From: Bacteroidales bacterium UBA5281
GTDB taxonomy: Bacteria; Bacteroidota; Bacteroidia; Bacteroidales; Lentimicrobiaceae
NCBI GenBank assembly: GCA_002410555.1
Contig: DHSR01000007.1
Location: forward strand, 1-18,806
Length of the DNA stretch: 18,806 nucleotides
Direction: 5' to 3'
Positions within the stretch are counted from its first letter, which is position 1. Each line of letters opens with the position of its first letter. Of the stretch, positions 1-9,184 are shown in pieces. Below the pieces are notes generated by a model, which had not been told where the DNA came from, searched no databases, and was given only the letters and a program-made list of their open reading frames with translations. A program made the position numbers and the translations under genes.

Positions 1-3000
1 GTCAGCGGATCGGTGGTGGTTCCAGGGATGCTTCCTGAACAGATATCATATGATTTTGGAGTTGAAACATTCACCAGACATTCACCGGTAATGGTATGAA
101 GTGTCTGTGGCACGGGTGGGGTAACATCGTCAACAATTACATTCTGAATGGCGGTGCTGCTGTTGCCGTTGCCATCGCTGAAAGTCCAGGTGATGATGTA
201 GTTTCCTTGTGCGTTGTAAGTTAAAGGGTCAGTTGTTGTTCCGATTACGGTTCCTGCGCAGTTGTCTTCTGCGGAAGGTGCAGTTACGGTTACGGAACAT
301 TCGCCGGTTACATCAGCAAGCGTGGGAGCAACGGGAGCAGTAACATCGGGAGTCGTAGCTACCTCATAAGTTGCAGAAAAATTACAACCGGCATCATCAA
401 TAACGGAAAGCGTATAATTTCCGGCGGCTAATCCTGTAATATCTTTATTGCTGCTGTTAAATCCGAAAGGTCCTGACCAGGTAATAGTATAAGGGGCAGT
501 ACCACCAATAATGGTTGCATTGATGATTCCATCATTTTCATTGGGACAGGAAACAGGTGAAACTATTGCAACAACTGAAAGTGCAGTTGGCTGGGTAACC
601 TCCACATTTCCTGAGGTAGGCGTACATCCAACACTGCTTTCACTTACACTCCAACTATATACACCTGCGGGAATATCGGAAAATACACCATTATTAATCT
701 GGGTTACACCATTCAGGGTATAGGTTAACGGTGCATGACCACCCACCGCAGTTATGGTTACGGTGCTGTTGCCACCATTGCAGGCAATGGGAGTAAATTC
801 AACCGTTACGCTTTCGAGGGTGCAGCAATTACCAGCCAGATTAACTGTCGCTGAAGCGCCCGGTGTTGTAATTACCTGATCACCATTACCATCACCATCC
901 ATATCGGCATATGCTGTGGCATAGGCGGTGTTGGTATGTGAGCCTGCCAATATATCGTTGTTCGTTATGGAATAAATTGCACCATAGATCCAACTTTCAC
1001 CGGCATCAAGCACTCCATTGGAGTTGCTGTCTCCGCTTACATAATCGGGTCCGGTTGTGGCGGTTGCATCTATGATTTCGGGTGTAACCAGCGCAACATT
1101 TCCGCTATTAGTAAGGGTAATCGTATAATTTACCACATCATTCTCATAACAATAAAATTGATTGGCTGCTGTTTTTGTCAACATTATGCTTGCCCATTGT
1201 GCGTATAATACATTGGGTAGCCCGGGGCTATTATTCACAATAATATTTGCTCCAGGTGCAATTGCAATGCCCGACCCATTGGCAGCAGTGTTCCATCCGG
1301 CAAAGGTATAACCGGAATAAGTAAATGTATTTGCGGGTAATGCAATATGGGTTACATTGTTATCCATTTCAAGCAGGATATAATCTCCATTACCTCCATT
1401 GGCTTTATAGGTAAGTCCGGTTTTCCGGGTTACATTTTCCCACTGAGCGGAAAAGGTCATATCTCCGGTTATCGTATGATTGTTGTTAGGATAGGCTTTG
1501 AGACCATTCTGATCATTCCATCCAATAAATACTTTTCCTGAAGGAATAACAACATCACCGGGTAAACCTGCCACACATGCACCGGCACCCAAATGATAGA
1601 TATTGTCATCGGTGGGTACTGTGCCTGATGCTCCATTCAAAGAATAAATTACAGAATAAGTATGCTCATTCCAAACCGGGAACAGTTCAAACTGGAAATA
1701 AACGGCCATATCAAAATCATAAGGCACAAACAAATCTCCAACATACCAGTACCAGCCTACAAAATCGCTCTCATCCAAACCCGCAGGAATCTCGTATTCC
1801 AGGTCATTGATGTCAATGGTTGAACCATATGGAACAGGGATCTGCACCATATTGTTGGTTGAGCCCGGGTTTTGCAATACCTGATGATTGATGATAAAAA
1901 AGGTAGGAGCGCTCCATTTGGCATAAAGTACCAGGTTTTGAGCCGGCATGGTTTTACCGGCAAAATCAAATTTGGTTTCGTCAGAAAATACCGGGGATGC
2001 ATACCAGCCACCAAAAGTATAGGTAATGCCATCTACTTCCCGTGTAGTAACATCCTCAACATATCCAGCAAGTGCCAGATTTTCAATACTTGCCTCAAAG
2101 GGAATGGCTGCGGAGATAACAGGTGCGCCTCCATCCATGGTGTTAAAAGTGATATTATAATTATTACGTGTATAATAAATGGTTCCGGTGCGTGCAGGTG
2201 TGCCGGTATGTAATGGCTCCCATTGATTCAGATTGGTAACCGTGAATCCAGCAATGGCAATACCATCCTCAATGGAAAACTGAAAGTTGACATTTCCTGC
2301 AGCATAAAAAATATAGTCGTCATGAATGGTAATATTGGTAGTCATTTCCATATAATGAATGGTAAACGGAGTATTGCCCGAAAATTCACCAGAAACGGTC
2401 AGATTTTTATTCGGCATATCCGGAGCTTCGGAATAGGAAGTAGTGCTGCCACGGGCTATCAGCCAGCGGTAACCTGGATTGGCATTTACAGCGGCGTTAT
2501 ACCAGGGAGCAGTGCTTTGACCATATTTTACCGGAGTGGAACTAATGGTTATCCATTGATTGCTGCTGTTCTTGTACTCTACTTTAAATGTCCAAACATT
2601 CCGGTCATAATATACATTCTTAATGGTACTCCCATCACCTTTCACGTTTACATTATTGATGGCTTCATTTGTTTTTACGGTATTCAGTGTAAAACCGGTA
2701 TAAGTCAGGGTATTGAATGTTGCGACACTTCCGGTTAAGCCGGTTCTTACCCTGGACTCATAATAAGTGTAGTCGTTATTTTCGGCATTTTGTTGCCAAT
2801 AAACTACGGTATAATTTACCGCCTGGGTTGTCCACACGGCATACAGGGTTTTGCTGGCGGTTATCGGACTGGAAAAATTAAAGGCAGGGCCGCCAATGGT
2901 TTCAGACCAGTGTGTAAAAATGAACCCTATTTTCGTGGGATTAACCGGTGGAGTTGCATTTTGCCCATCTATAATATATTCCGGCATCAGGGGTGAACCG

Positions 3001-4046
3001 CCCTGGGTGTTAAATGTGACCACCCATCTGTCTGTCAAAACTGCATATAGTGTTGTGTTGGCAGTTATGGGAGTGGTAAAATCAAAAACAGGCCCATCAA
3101 CGGTAGCAGACCAGTGCGAAAAAACTTTTCCCGGAACATTAATCATCAGAGGTATTCCCGATGCAGAGGTGGTGGTTGCAGGTGGAACTATATCTTTGGT
3201 AGCAACCAGCTCACCATTATAATTGAAAAACACATACCATACATCTTCAAATTTCGCATTTACAATATAAGTAATGGTGGCAGGAACTGAAACTGCCTGG
3301 TGAAAAGCTAGGGGAACGCTCTGACCCTGAATATACCAGCCGGTAAATCTTTTTCCAACAGGAGCAACCGGCATTTCCGGTTCGAGCAGTGATTCACCAT
3401 TCAGCACAATCTGTGTTTCTTCAAGAATGCCATTCACCAAAAAATTATAGGTAGCCGTTTGTGTGGTGCCTACAACGTAAACAGAGAAATGTGATGTTTT
3501 AAATTGAATATCTTTTGGATGAAAATTGGCGTACTGAGCAACTGCCATTTTGTTCTGAACGATGGCAACAGGGTATTTTTTTGAAAACGAGAAACCATCC
3601 TGATTTAAACTTTCGGCATGCAAAACCACCAGCGATGCATTATTGGCGGATTCAAGTCCTGAGAAACTGACCGTAACATCGCCATTGGGCTGAGTTTCAT
3701 GGCCCAGCCTGTCGAACAAGGTGATGTCATAATACGATGCCTGGCTCAAGGTAATACCGCTATTCTGTTTCAGTGACCGGACATACACTTGCTGCTCTGG
3801 GCCTGATAATAACTTAACCCTGAGCTGGGTACCTTCGGGCAAAACACCTTCTGTGGCATGCACACAAATGGTTACAGCTCCGCTCCTGGCCGTTAGATTC
3901 ACTGCCGGAGACTTACCGCAAATCGTTGTTTTTAGTGTGCTATCGGCCTGGAAAATTGGCTGAGCGTTGACACCAGACATAAGTAATGTGCAAAATACAA
4001 GGGTTAAGAAATGCCTGGCAACCTTGTTGAGTGTAATGGTTTTCAT
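1..4046 (-). CDS. Giant mosaic cell-surface protein (InlB B, DUF11-like, SprB-like and HYR-like repeats), partial
   Basis: The minus-strand frame from the ATG at 4046-4044 stays open to the left edge (1348 codons plus two bases); its stop lies outside the window. I checked the phase at several conserved motifs and found no break. Residues 1-29 form a Sec signal ending near VNAQ. A unique beta-rich domain follows (about 30-200, ending KTSHFSVYVVG). Then come InlB B/Listeria-Bacteroides repeats (about 210-920; for example VTFNTQGG near 341, ITFNTMDGG near 633, ANGGNGDY near 881, each closing on LYAVW or LYAKW). An unusual insert begins YTVVYWQQNAENND near 413. A DUF11-like domain with DSNSNGVLDAGE lies near 950-1070, two SprB-like repeats (ACNGGN, SCPNENDG) at about 1080-1230, and two HYR-like repeats (TGECSVTV, TGECLVNV) after 1235. 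Such proteins are long surface adhesins, often T9SS-exported, so a C-terminal sorting domain is expected outside the window. The ligand is unknown. Confidence 0.9.
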   Translation of the reverse strand, partial: MKTITLNKVARHFLTLVFCTLLMSGVNAQPIFQADSTLKTTICGKSPAVNLTARSGAVTICVHATEGVLPEGTQLRVKLLSGPEQQVYVRSLKQNSGITLSQASYYDITLFDRLGHETQPNGDVTVSFSGLESANNASLVVLHAESLNQDGFSFSKKYPVAIVQNKMAVAQYANFHPKDIQFKTSHFSVYVVGTTQTATYNFLVNGILEETQIVLNGESLLEPEMPVAPVGKRFTGWYIQGQSVPLAFHQAVSVPATITYIVNAKFEDVWYVFFNYNGELVATKDIVPPATTTSASGIPLMINVPGKVFSHWSATVDGPVFDFTTPITANTTLYAVLTDRWVVTFNTQGGSPLMPEYIIDGQNATPPVNPTKIGFIFTHWSETIGGPAFNFSSPITASKTLYAVWTTQAVNYTVVYWQQNAENNDYTYYESRVRTGLTGSVATFNTLTYTGFTLNTVKTNEAINNVNVKGDGSTIKNVYYDRNVWTFKVEYKNSSNQWITISSTPVKYGQSTAPWYNAAVNANPGYRWLIARGSTTSYSEAPDMPNKNLTVSGEFSGNTPFTIHYMEMTTNITIHDDYIFYAAGNVNFQFSIEDGIAIAGFTVTNLNQWEPLHTGTPARTGTIYYTRNNYNITFNTMDGGAPVISAAIPFEASIENLALAGYVEDVTTREVDGITYTFGGWYASPVFSDETKFDFAGKTMPAQNLVLYAKWSAPTFFIINHQVLQNPGSTNNMVQIPVPYGSTIDINDLEYEIPAGLDESDFVGWYWYVGDLFVPYDFDMAVYFQFELFPVWNEHTYSVIYSLNGASGTVPTDDNIYHLGAGACVAGLPGDVVIPSGKVFIGWNDQNGLKAYPNNNHTITGDMTFSAQWENVTRKTGLTYKANGGNGDYILLEMDNNVTHIALPANTFTYSGYTFAGWNTAANGSGIAIAPGANIIVNNSPGLPNVLYAQWASIMLTKTAANQFYCYENDVVNYTITLTNSGNVALVTPEIIDATATTGPDYVSGDSNSNGVLDAGESWIYGAIYSITNNDILAGSHTNTAYATAYADMDGDGNGDQVITTPGASATVNLAGNCCTLESVTVEFTPIACNGGNSTVTITAVGGHAPLTYTLNGVTQINNGVFSDIPAGVYSWSVSESSVGCTPTSGNVEVTQPTALSVVAIVSPVSCPNENDGIINATIIGGTAPYTITWSGPFGFNSSNKDITGLAAGNYTLSVIDDAGCNFSATYEVATTPDVTAPVAPTLADVTGECSVTVTAPSAEDNCAGTVIGTTTDPLTYNAQGNYIITWTFSDGNGNSSTAIQNVIVDDVTPPVPQTLHTITGECLVNVSTPKSYDICSGSIPGTTTDPL

Positions 4047-4244
4047 AATAATATGATTTGTTATACCGTTGTTGTTGTTTTCCCATTTTTTACTGCCTGG
4101 CGGCAGGTGTTCACTGTTTCTTCTGGTTCCTGTCCTCTTCAAATCCCCCCGAATCTGATGATGACTTCGATTTTGCAACCCTTATTTAAATGAATACTTA
4201 AGGATGCTTTTTTTGACCATTTGCTTTCATAGAACTTGATGCAA

Positions 4245-4275
4245 CAAAAGTAGACTCAATGCAGGGAGAGCACAA
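4245..4275 (-). promoter_or_regulatory. Bacteroidota-type promoter for the giant surface protein
   Basis: Read on the minus strand, TTG (4275-4273) is followed by a 20-base spacer and TACTTTTG (4252-4245). This matches the Bacteroidota primary sigma factor consensus (TTG around -33, TAnnTTTG around -7). Transcription would start near 4240, leaving a 5' leader of about 190 bases before the ATG at 4046. The leader has no obvious Shine-Dalgarno sequence, which is usual for the phylum. The match is exact at all fixed positions, but the start site is inferred. Confidence 0.6.
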
Positions 4276-4950
4276 TACGGTTATATACCCCTTTTTTTAA
4301 AACAGGTTCATAAATGACAATAAGTAGAAATACGCATACGATATGATTAGATGAAAAACTCCGGATATATTCCGACGGTCAGATTTTATAAAATTCAAAT
4401 ACTGAACCTGCCTTTCCCAATTTGCCACAATTATCAGAATCACGATAACATCTTTTCATTACGCTGACATACAGATCGTTAAGCTAATACATCATAAAAC
4501 AACGTACAGTCTGGATAAAGAATCTCCTGATTCAATGAGGGAATAAAAAGCTATCTACGTATATCCCACCGGATCCCGATAGTGAATGTCCCGGTCTTTT
4601 GCCGCCTGCCACAAAAAATTTCCGTTCAGGAAGCATCAATCACCCTATTATTCTAACGCTCCCGTCCAGTTTTGGGGCTATTTTACTTGTCCACGCTGAA
4701 AATTCCTCAAAAATTAATATTTAGCAACAGCCTAACTATCAAAACATTAGAATATCATTCAAAAATTTCCCCTTTTTTTTCAAAAAACCGTATTACCTTT
4801 TCGATTTTTTATGATTAATAGATAATTACGCTGATCAAATTTTTATCAGATGCGCGTGTTTGATAAGGGTTTTATTGTTACTATTGCACTACTAAACTAC
4901 ACCTGCCATAATGCGGCATTGACTACTACGCTTACTGTTGGCTTTTGAAT

Positions 4951-4980
4951 TTTGCATTTTTGTTTGGATAAATAGCTTTT
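4951..4980 (+). promoter_or_regulatory. Possible promoter of the plus-strand cluster
   Basis: TTTG (4951-4954), then 18 bases, then TAGCTTTT (4973-4980) approximates the Bacteroidota -33/-7 pattern but lacks the final G of TAnnTTTG. It lies about 90 bases before the ATG at 5069. It is the best candidate I can see upstream of the cluster, and it is weak because AT-rich DNA yields such matches by chance. Confidence 0.25.
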
Positions 4981-5068
4981 CTTTTATTGGGAGTCTTAAA
5001 TATCCCGGCAAAAAGATTATTGAAATTATTGTTAGACCTCAAATAATTAATTCAAAAAAAACGCAGCT

Positions 5069-6121
5069 ATGAAAACCAAAACCATCCTTCTTATTCTTGC
5101 CCTTGCGGTAGGAATATTTAACGCATGTAAGAAAGACCATGCACCCGCAATTGACCCCCCTTCCGAAGCAGGGAATGACAAAATAAATCAATTGCTGGGG
5201 AATTTTACCGATAACTATGAAACTTTTAAAAGCGGCAAATGGCTGAAAAGCGGCGATAAAATTGATTACGATTCTGTTTTATGGTACATTGATGGTGCCA
5301 TAAACTTCAATTATGCCTCTGGCCAGTATGCTTTTGAAAAAATACACAAAGATACCATATATGTTGAAGTAGCAGTTGATGCTGACATGAAGTCGTTATT
5401 TGCGAATGTTTTTGAATCGTATGGTGAATCTCTGATACGTATTGGCGAAAAGTACTATGAGCTTACCGGAGAATATAAAAAGTTTGTTATGGCAACAGTT
5501 AGCGATGCCGGCCCATTGGCAGATGGTAAGCGAAAATTGCGCATTGCAACCATTACCGGTACAGGATTTGCTTCACAAAATGGCGATTTTGGGAATGATG
5601 AAAACTACCTATATAATACAGATGCAGAAGTCAACTGTGATGGGGAACTTGCATCTGGTGCCCCTGTGATTTTTGAGGCTATGTTGCTGGCTCATTTTAA
5701 TCCCGAGCCTACCAATGGAAGCAGATATTACTTTGTGGGGACACCAACCATTGTTGAATATGACTATAAAGATTACAAAATTGACTCTTCTGCACTCCTC
5801 ACCAACTATTTAGATTACAAGATATATGCTGCGCATGAAATTTTTGAGTTTACTGATGAAGTTCTTTGTCTTGAATATAACCAGAACAATTCGGGCATAC
5901 ACGAGATGCAATTCTATTACGACCACCTGAAAGACCTTGCAAACATCTGGTTGAGCCAACAAGGGAATGTTACGATTAGAAAGTCATTTGCTCCATCTGA
6001 AATTAAAAGCCCAATGGATGGTGATTCCCCTAATCGCGTAATTTACCATTTCCCTAAATTTCACTTCAGAATAAAAGTAGCAACTCACGAACCATCCACC
6101 CCATATTTCCCAACAGAATAA
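5069..6121 (+). CDS. Hypothetical lipoprotein, first gene of the plus-strand cluster
   Basis: This 350-residue protein begins with a lipoprotein signal: a positively charged start, a hydrophobic core, and a lipobox FNAC with the lipidated cysteine at residue 20, followed by KKD. It should therefore be anchored in the envelope. The mature part is acidic and rich in Tyr, Asp and Phe. Recognisable stretches include VLWYIDGAINFNYA (about 74-87), a mid-protein segment with few charges, and a basic, aromatic C-terminal end near KFHFRIKVATHE. I do not recognise a family or catalytic motif. The next gene starts 13 bases downstream in the same direction, so the two are probably co-transcribed. The ATG is chosen because it gives the complete signal; a shorter start would remove it. 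Confidence 0.85.
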   Translation: MKTKTILLILALAVGIFNACKKDHAPAIDPPSEAGNDKINQLLGNFTDNYETFKSGKWLKSGDKIDYDSVLWYIDGAINFNYASGQYAFEKIHKDTIYVEVAVDADMKSLFANVFESYGESLIRIGEKYYELTGEYKKFVMATVSDAGPLADGKRKLRIATITGTGFASQNGDFGNDENYLYNTDAEVNCDGELASGAPVIFEAMLLAHFNPEPTNGSRYYFVGTPTIVEYDYKDYKIDSSALLTNYLDYKIYAAHEIFEFTDEVLCLEYNQNNSGIHEMQFYYDHLKDLANIWLSQQGNVTIRKSFAPSEIKSPMDGDSPNRVIYHFPKFHFRIKVATHEPSTPYFPTE

Positions 6122-6134
6122 TAACATTACTGCC

Positions 6135-7610
6135 ATGAGATATATCGCATCTTTTTGCCTTTTGTTCACTTTGGTTTTGCCTGTAAAAGCACAAAGCACA
6201 TTTGAGTTTTTGCTACCCACTGACACCAGAACCTATTCGATAATGGCCATTGACGACAACAATGGAGGGATTATTACCCTGATTAGTACAGTAACCGGAA
6301 TTGGAGGGCCCTGGGAATACCTCAAAGGCTATGTGCTTGAAATATCTGCAACAGGTGATACAACAAGCCATCAATACTCCTTTCACGATACGGCCTTTTT
6401 TCTGAACAGAATACACCGCTTGAACAATGGAGGATATATTGTTACCGGCCGTTCGGCCCCGCCAAACACCTCAGCAATCGGTTTGCTGCTGATGGGCCTT
6501 GATGATGACTTTAATTTGCAATGGGCTAAACATTATCCTTACAGCACGTATAACAATGATGTGTGGGTTTACGATGTATACCAGGATGGCGACACCCTTA
6601 TCATGCCGGCAGGCAGGTGTGAATTTCCTTGTGGTTCCAAATATCCAATGCTTTTAAAAACCGATCTTAATGGCAATATATTGCAGGAAGTGTTTCATGA
6701 TAATCCATTGTTAGACAGTGGCCAACCCTCTTACTTGCTAAGTATTGACAGGAAGACAATTTATATGTTTGCTTTTGCATTCATTGGCGGGGTAACCGGG
6801 CCTTCGTATAGTGCATTTAATGAAGATTTCGAATATTTATATACCCTGCCTTTAATACCGCAAGATCATTCTTCGTGGCGTTATTGCAGCACCTGGTCTT
6901 CTGACAGCATTATGCTTATGTCGTACATTTCAACAAGAGCAGAGAAAACCACCTATTATGATGAAGATGTGTGGTTGGCCAGATATGACACTGGTTTCAA
7001 CCTTTTGAACCGTGCAAATTTTGGCTCTGTTGACACACTTGATTATACCCCTTTCGGGGGAGCAGGCATAGGCAGCCTGCATCCCGATACCATTTTTTTT
7101 GCAGGATTTAAAAATGCAGCGCTTACGTATCCGGGTCCATCAAAGGTAAGCTGGATTATGGCAGGGCAGGTTGACAGCCAATTGCAACCCCGCTTTCTGC
7201 ACTACATAGGGGGCGATGCTTATTACGAAGTAAAGTATATGTTGCCTCTCAGCGATGGGGGGGTATTGATACATGCCGGCAAGTTAAACCGGGATACCCA
7301 ACTCTATGATGCTTATTTTATCAAGCTGAACAGGGAAGGATTAATTACCGGGAACAAACCGGTACATACCGTTATTAACCGCGCATTTATCTCCCCTAAC
7401 CCTGCTAAGGAAACACTTAAAGTAGAATGTATGCTAAAGGGAGCAAAAGCACAGGTGCTTTCCCTTACCGGCACTGAACTGGCTTTGTATGGACTGGAGC
7501 AGGGAACGAGCCTGATACCCCTGCATGACCTTAAACCGGGTATGTACTTACTGGGCATTACGTTGCCTGGAAAAGGAATTATTGAAACGCATAAGTTTAT
7601 TAAACTGTAA
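6135..7610 (+). CDS. T9SS type A sorting domain-containing secreted protein
   Basis: This 491-residue exported protein starts with a clear Sec signal (residues 1-20, cleavage after VKAQ). The body, about 20-410, has recurring beta-strand units of the kind seen in predicted beta-propellers of Bacteroidota: repeated phrases such as NGGYIVTG, DGGVLIHAG and HPDTIFFAGF, spaced by acidic turns. Residues 418-491 form a T9SS C-terminal sorting domain: FISPNPAKETLKV, a central strand with LSLTGTEL, then LKPGMYLLGITLPG and a final KFIKL. The protein should cross the outer membrane through the Por machinery and remain on the surface or be released. No enzyme motif is evident. The gene follows the lipoprotein by 13 bases and precedes the fibre-like gene by 11. 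Confidence 0.88.
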   Translation: MRYIASFCLLFTLVLPVKAQSTFEFLLPTDTRTYSIMAIDDNNGGIITLISTVTGIGGPWEYLKGYVLEISATGDTTSHQYSFHDTAFFLNRIHRLNNGGYIVTGRSAPPNTSAIGLLLMGLDDDFNLQWAKHYPYSTYNNDVWVYDVYQDGDTLIMPAGRCEFPCGSKYPMLLKTDLNGNILQEVFHDNPLLDSGQPSYLLSIDRKTIYMFAFAFIGGVTGPSYSAFNEDFEYLYTLPLIPQDHSSWRYCSTWSSDSIMLMSYISTRAEKTTYYDEDVWLARYDTGFNLLNRANFGSVDTLDYTPFGGAGIGSLHPDTIFFAGFKNAALTYPGPSKVSWIMAGQVDSQLQPRFLHYIGGDAYYEVKYMLPLSDGGVLIHAGKLNRDTQLYDAYFIKLNREGLITGNKPVHTVINRAFISPNPAKETLKVECMLKGAKAQVLSLTGTELALYGLEQGTSLIPLHDLKPGMYLLGITLPGKGIIETHKFIKL

Positions 7611-7621
7611 AAACTTTAACC

Positions 7622-8983
7622 ATGAAAAAACTTATACTCCCAATTTTGCTAATCTTTTCCGTTTTTTCAGGAAGCAATATCGATGCCCAAATATGCTATA
7701 CCTGCCCAGGTCAAAACAACAATGTTTCAGGATCTGCAGCATCAGCATTCGGAAATAATAATACTGTCGGAGGATCCTATTCTACGAGTATTGGCAGTGG
7801 CAATACGATTCCAGCAAATTATAGTTTTGTAGCAGGTAGTTATTCAACCGCGCAGAGCATGCACTCCTACATTATAGGAACATCATCTCATGTCATGCAA
7901 GTGAGTAATGAGGGCTACATTTTTGGAAGTGGTTCATCTGCAGAACATACTAAGGTAATGTTAGTGGGGCACCGATTAAAGTCAGGTGCAGCTAGCCAGA
8001 TCATCATCGGGGCAGGCAAAGTGGGCAGTTACCTTACTAACAATAAGATGTACAGCCTCGCCGTGGGTTTTAATAGCAATGTGCCCACGTTTTTCGTTAG
8101 TGAAACTCCTTCTAATTTACAATCGGGCAGGGTAGGTATTGGCAACAATACCGATCCACAAGCCAAATTGCACATAAAAGCCGATGCTTCTGAAAATGCG
8201 ACCATGTTTTTAGAAGCCACAGGCACCAACAAAACCAGCAGTTTTATGCTGGGTGGTGGGCCAGCAATCATAGGAACCACCTCCAACAGTAATTCGCTTT
8301 CATTTGTAACCGGCAATACCAATACGCGAATGTTTATAGATGGTGTCAATGGCCGCGTTGGCATTGCCACCAGCACCCCTGAGACACAATTGCATATAAA
8401 TGGTGATATAACCGTTTCGGGGTTAGCCAATGAAAAAGGTGACCAAATTGTGGCAAGCGATAAAACAGGGAAATTATTGCTGGTTCCTGTAAACGCATTG
8501 GGAGACAACCTGGGTAACCACACCGCTACTGAAAGCCTTAACATGATGGAATTCAGCATAAGAAACTCGACAAAAGCCGCTAAACAAAGCAGGCTTGATG
8601 GTAGTCAGTTTTACGTGGGATTAAAGTTTAGTGAAGTCAATAATATGATACTTGAAACAGGCGGCGCTGCCACTTTTAAGGCAGTAGCAGCGGCCAACAA
8701 CATTGCCGGGTTCTGGGCAGCAAATTGGGCGTGTGGAGGATATGGGCTTTTGCTTAATGCCGACAATAGCACAGGTGGTATTTATTATGACAACAACAAT
8801 CCCAAATTATCTATTGGGCTGAATAACAGCAAAGTAGGAATAGGGCTTATTCCACCCAAAGATGGTACATTCAGATTGTATGTTGAAGGTGGCATACTAG
8901 CCGAAGAGGTCAAGGTAATGCTAAAGAGTACCTGGCCAGATTACGTGTTCACTACCGATCATAAACTTCCGGGTATTCACTAG
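7622..8983 (+). CDS. YadA-head/tail-fibre-like secreted protein, ended early by an in-frame TAG
   Basis: The 453-residue product has a Sec signal (1-23, ending IDAQ). Residues about 33-105 are short Gly/Ser/Asn repeats (AFGNNNTVGG, SIGSGNTI, FVAGSYSTA), resembling the left-handed beta-roll of YadA-type heads. Fibre-like units follow, with GRVGIGNNTDPQAKLHI near 169, GRVGIATSTPETQLHI near 244 and SKVGIGLIPPKDG near 404, as in trimeric phage-tail-like fibres. The frame ends at a TAG (8981-8983) in the middle of the conserved C-terminal module WPDYVFxxDxKLP. That module normally continues into FIKxNGHLPGVPS, and the same frame carries exactly this after the TAG. The listed product is therefore truncated by about 57 residues compared with the intact family form of 511 codons (7622-9157). 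Its role is presumably surface display; no ligand or enzymatic role is visible. Confidence 0.8.
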   Translation: MKKLILPILLIFSVFSGSNIDAQICYTCPGQNNNVSGSAASAFGNNNTVGGSYSTSIGSGNTIPANYSFVAGSYSTAQSMHSYIIGTSSHVMQVSNEGYIFGSGSSAEHTKVMLVGHRLKSGAASQIIIGAGKVGSYLTNNKMYSLAVGFNSNVPTFFVSETPSNLQSGRVGIGNNTDPQAKLHIKADASENATMFLEATGTNKTSSFMLGGGPAIIGTTSNSNSLSFVTGNTNTRMFIDGVNGRVGIATSTPETQLHINGDITVSGLANEKGDQIVASDKTGKLLLVPVNALGDNLGNHTATESLNMMEFSIRNSTKAAKQSRLDGSQFYVGLKFSEVNNMILETGGAATFKAVAAANNIAGFWAANWACGGYGLLLNADNSTGGIYYDNNNPKLSIGLNNSKVGIGLIPPKDGTFRLYVEGGILAEEVKVMLKSTWPDYVFTTDHKLPGIH

Positions 8984-9157
8984 GTTTCTGATTTTATAAA
9001 AGCCAATGGCCATTTGCCAGGTGTACCCAGCGCGGCCACCGTGGCTGCCGAAGGGATAGAACTGGGACAGATGAACGCGCTGCTGCTTACAAAAATTGAG
9101 AAATTGACCTTGTATATGATTGAACTTCAACGGCAATTAGACGAGATTAAAAAGTAA
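8984..9157 (+). pseudogene. Severed C-terminal module of the fibre-like protein
   Basis: Directly after the TAG, in the same frame, the DNA encodes VSDFIKANGHLPGVPSAA, then EGIELGQMNALLL and a leucine-rich amphipathic helix (KIEKLTLYMIEL), ending at TAA 9155-9157. This is the standard end of Bacteroidota fibre-like proteins: a conserved cap followed by a coiled coil likely to trimerise the chain. One base change (TAG from GAG, CAG or a similar codon) would restore a 511-residue protein. It has no start codon of its own with a signal peptide, so it is either lost, translated by readthrough, or an assembly error. Selection appears to have kept this part until recently, because it shows no further damage. 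Confidence 0.75.
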
Positions 9158-9184
9158 TTTCAGTTCACCCAAACCCTTATTATT

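Larger units (their letters stand above)
4047..5068. other. Divergent intergenic region, about 1 kb, no gene seen
   Basis: This AT-rich stretch lies between two divergently transcribed genes. No open frame in it has coding character. The left part is the leader and promoter of the minus-strand surface protein. The right part, about 4700-5068, is rich in A and T runs and presumably holds the promoter of the plus-strand gene cluster. A small perfect hairpin (CTGCC-TGGC-GGCAG, 4093-4106) falls in the minus-strand leader. I see no tRNA, riboswitch or mobile-element ends. Confidence 0.6.

Noticed and set aside
1757..2032. Minus-strand ORF of 91 codons
   Set aside because: It is one frame off from the giant surface protein, which encodes InlB B-type sequence (GGWYA...LYAKW) across the same bases.
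2223..2738. Plus-strand ORF of 171 codons, and its neighbours at 1347-1541, 1872-2213, 2790-2996 and 2851-3222
   Set aside because: They lie antisense to the giant surface protein, whose minus-strand frame is continuous with clear domain motifs. The plus-strand translations have no recognisable domains.
4093..4106. CTGCC-TGGC-GGCAG hairpin, and the related GCCGGCAGGCAGG at about 6605
   Set aside because: It resembles scattered GC-rich palindromes seen in this phylum, but one short hairpin and one coding-region match are not enough to call an element or terminator.
4624..4640. GTTCAGGAAGCATC shared with the complement of bases near 24-40
   Set aside because: A single 14-base match between intergenic and coding DNA, with no flanking similarity, is probably chance.
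8029..8559. Minus-strand ORF of 176 codons
   Set aside because: It is antisense to the fibre-like gene, whose GRVGIG-type repeats prove the plus-strand frame. The Leu/Val-rich translation is a shadow.
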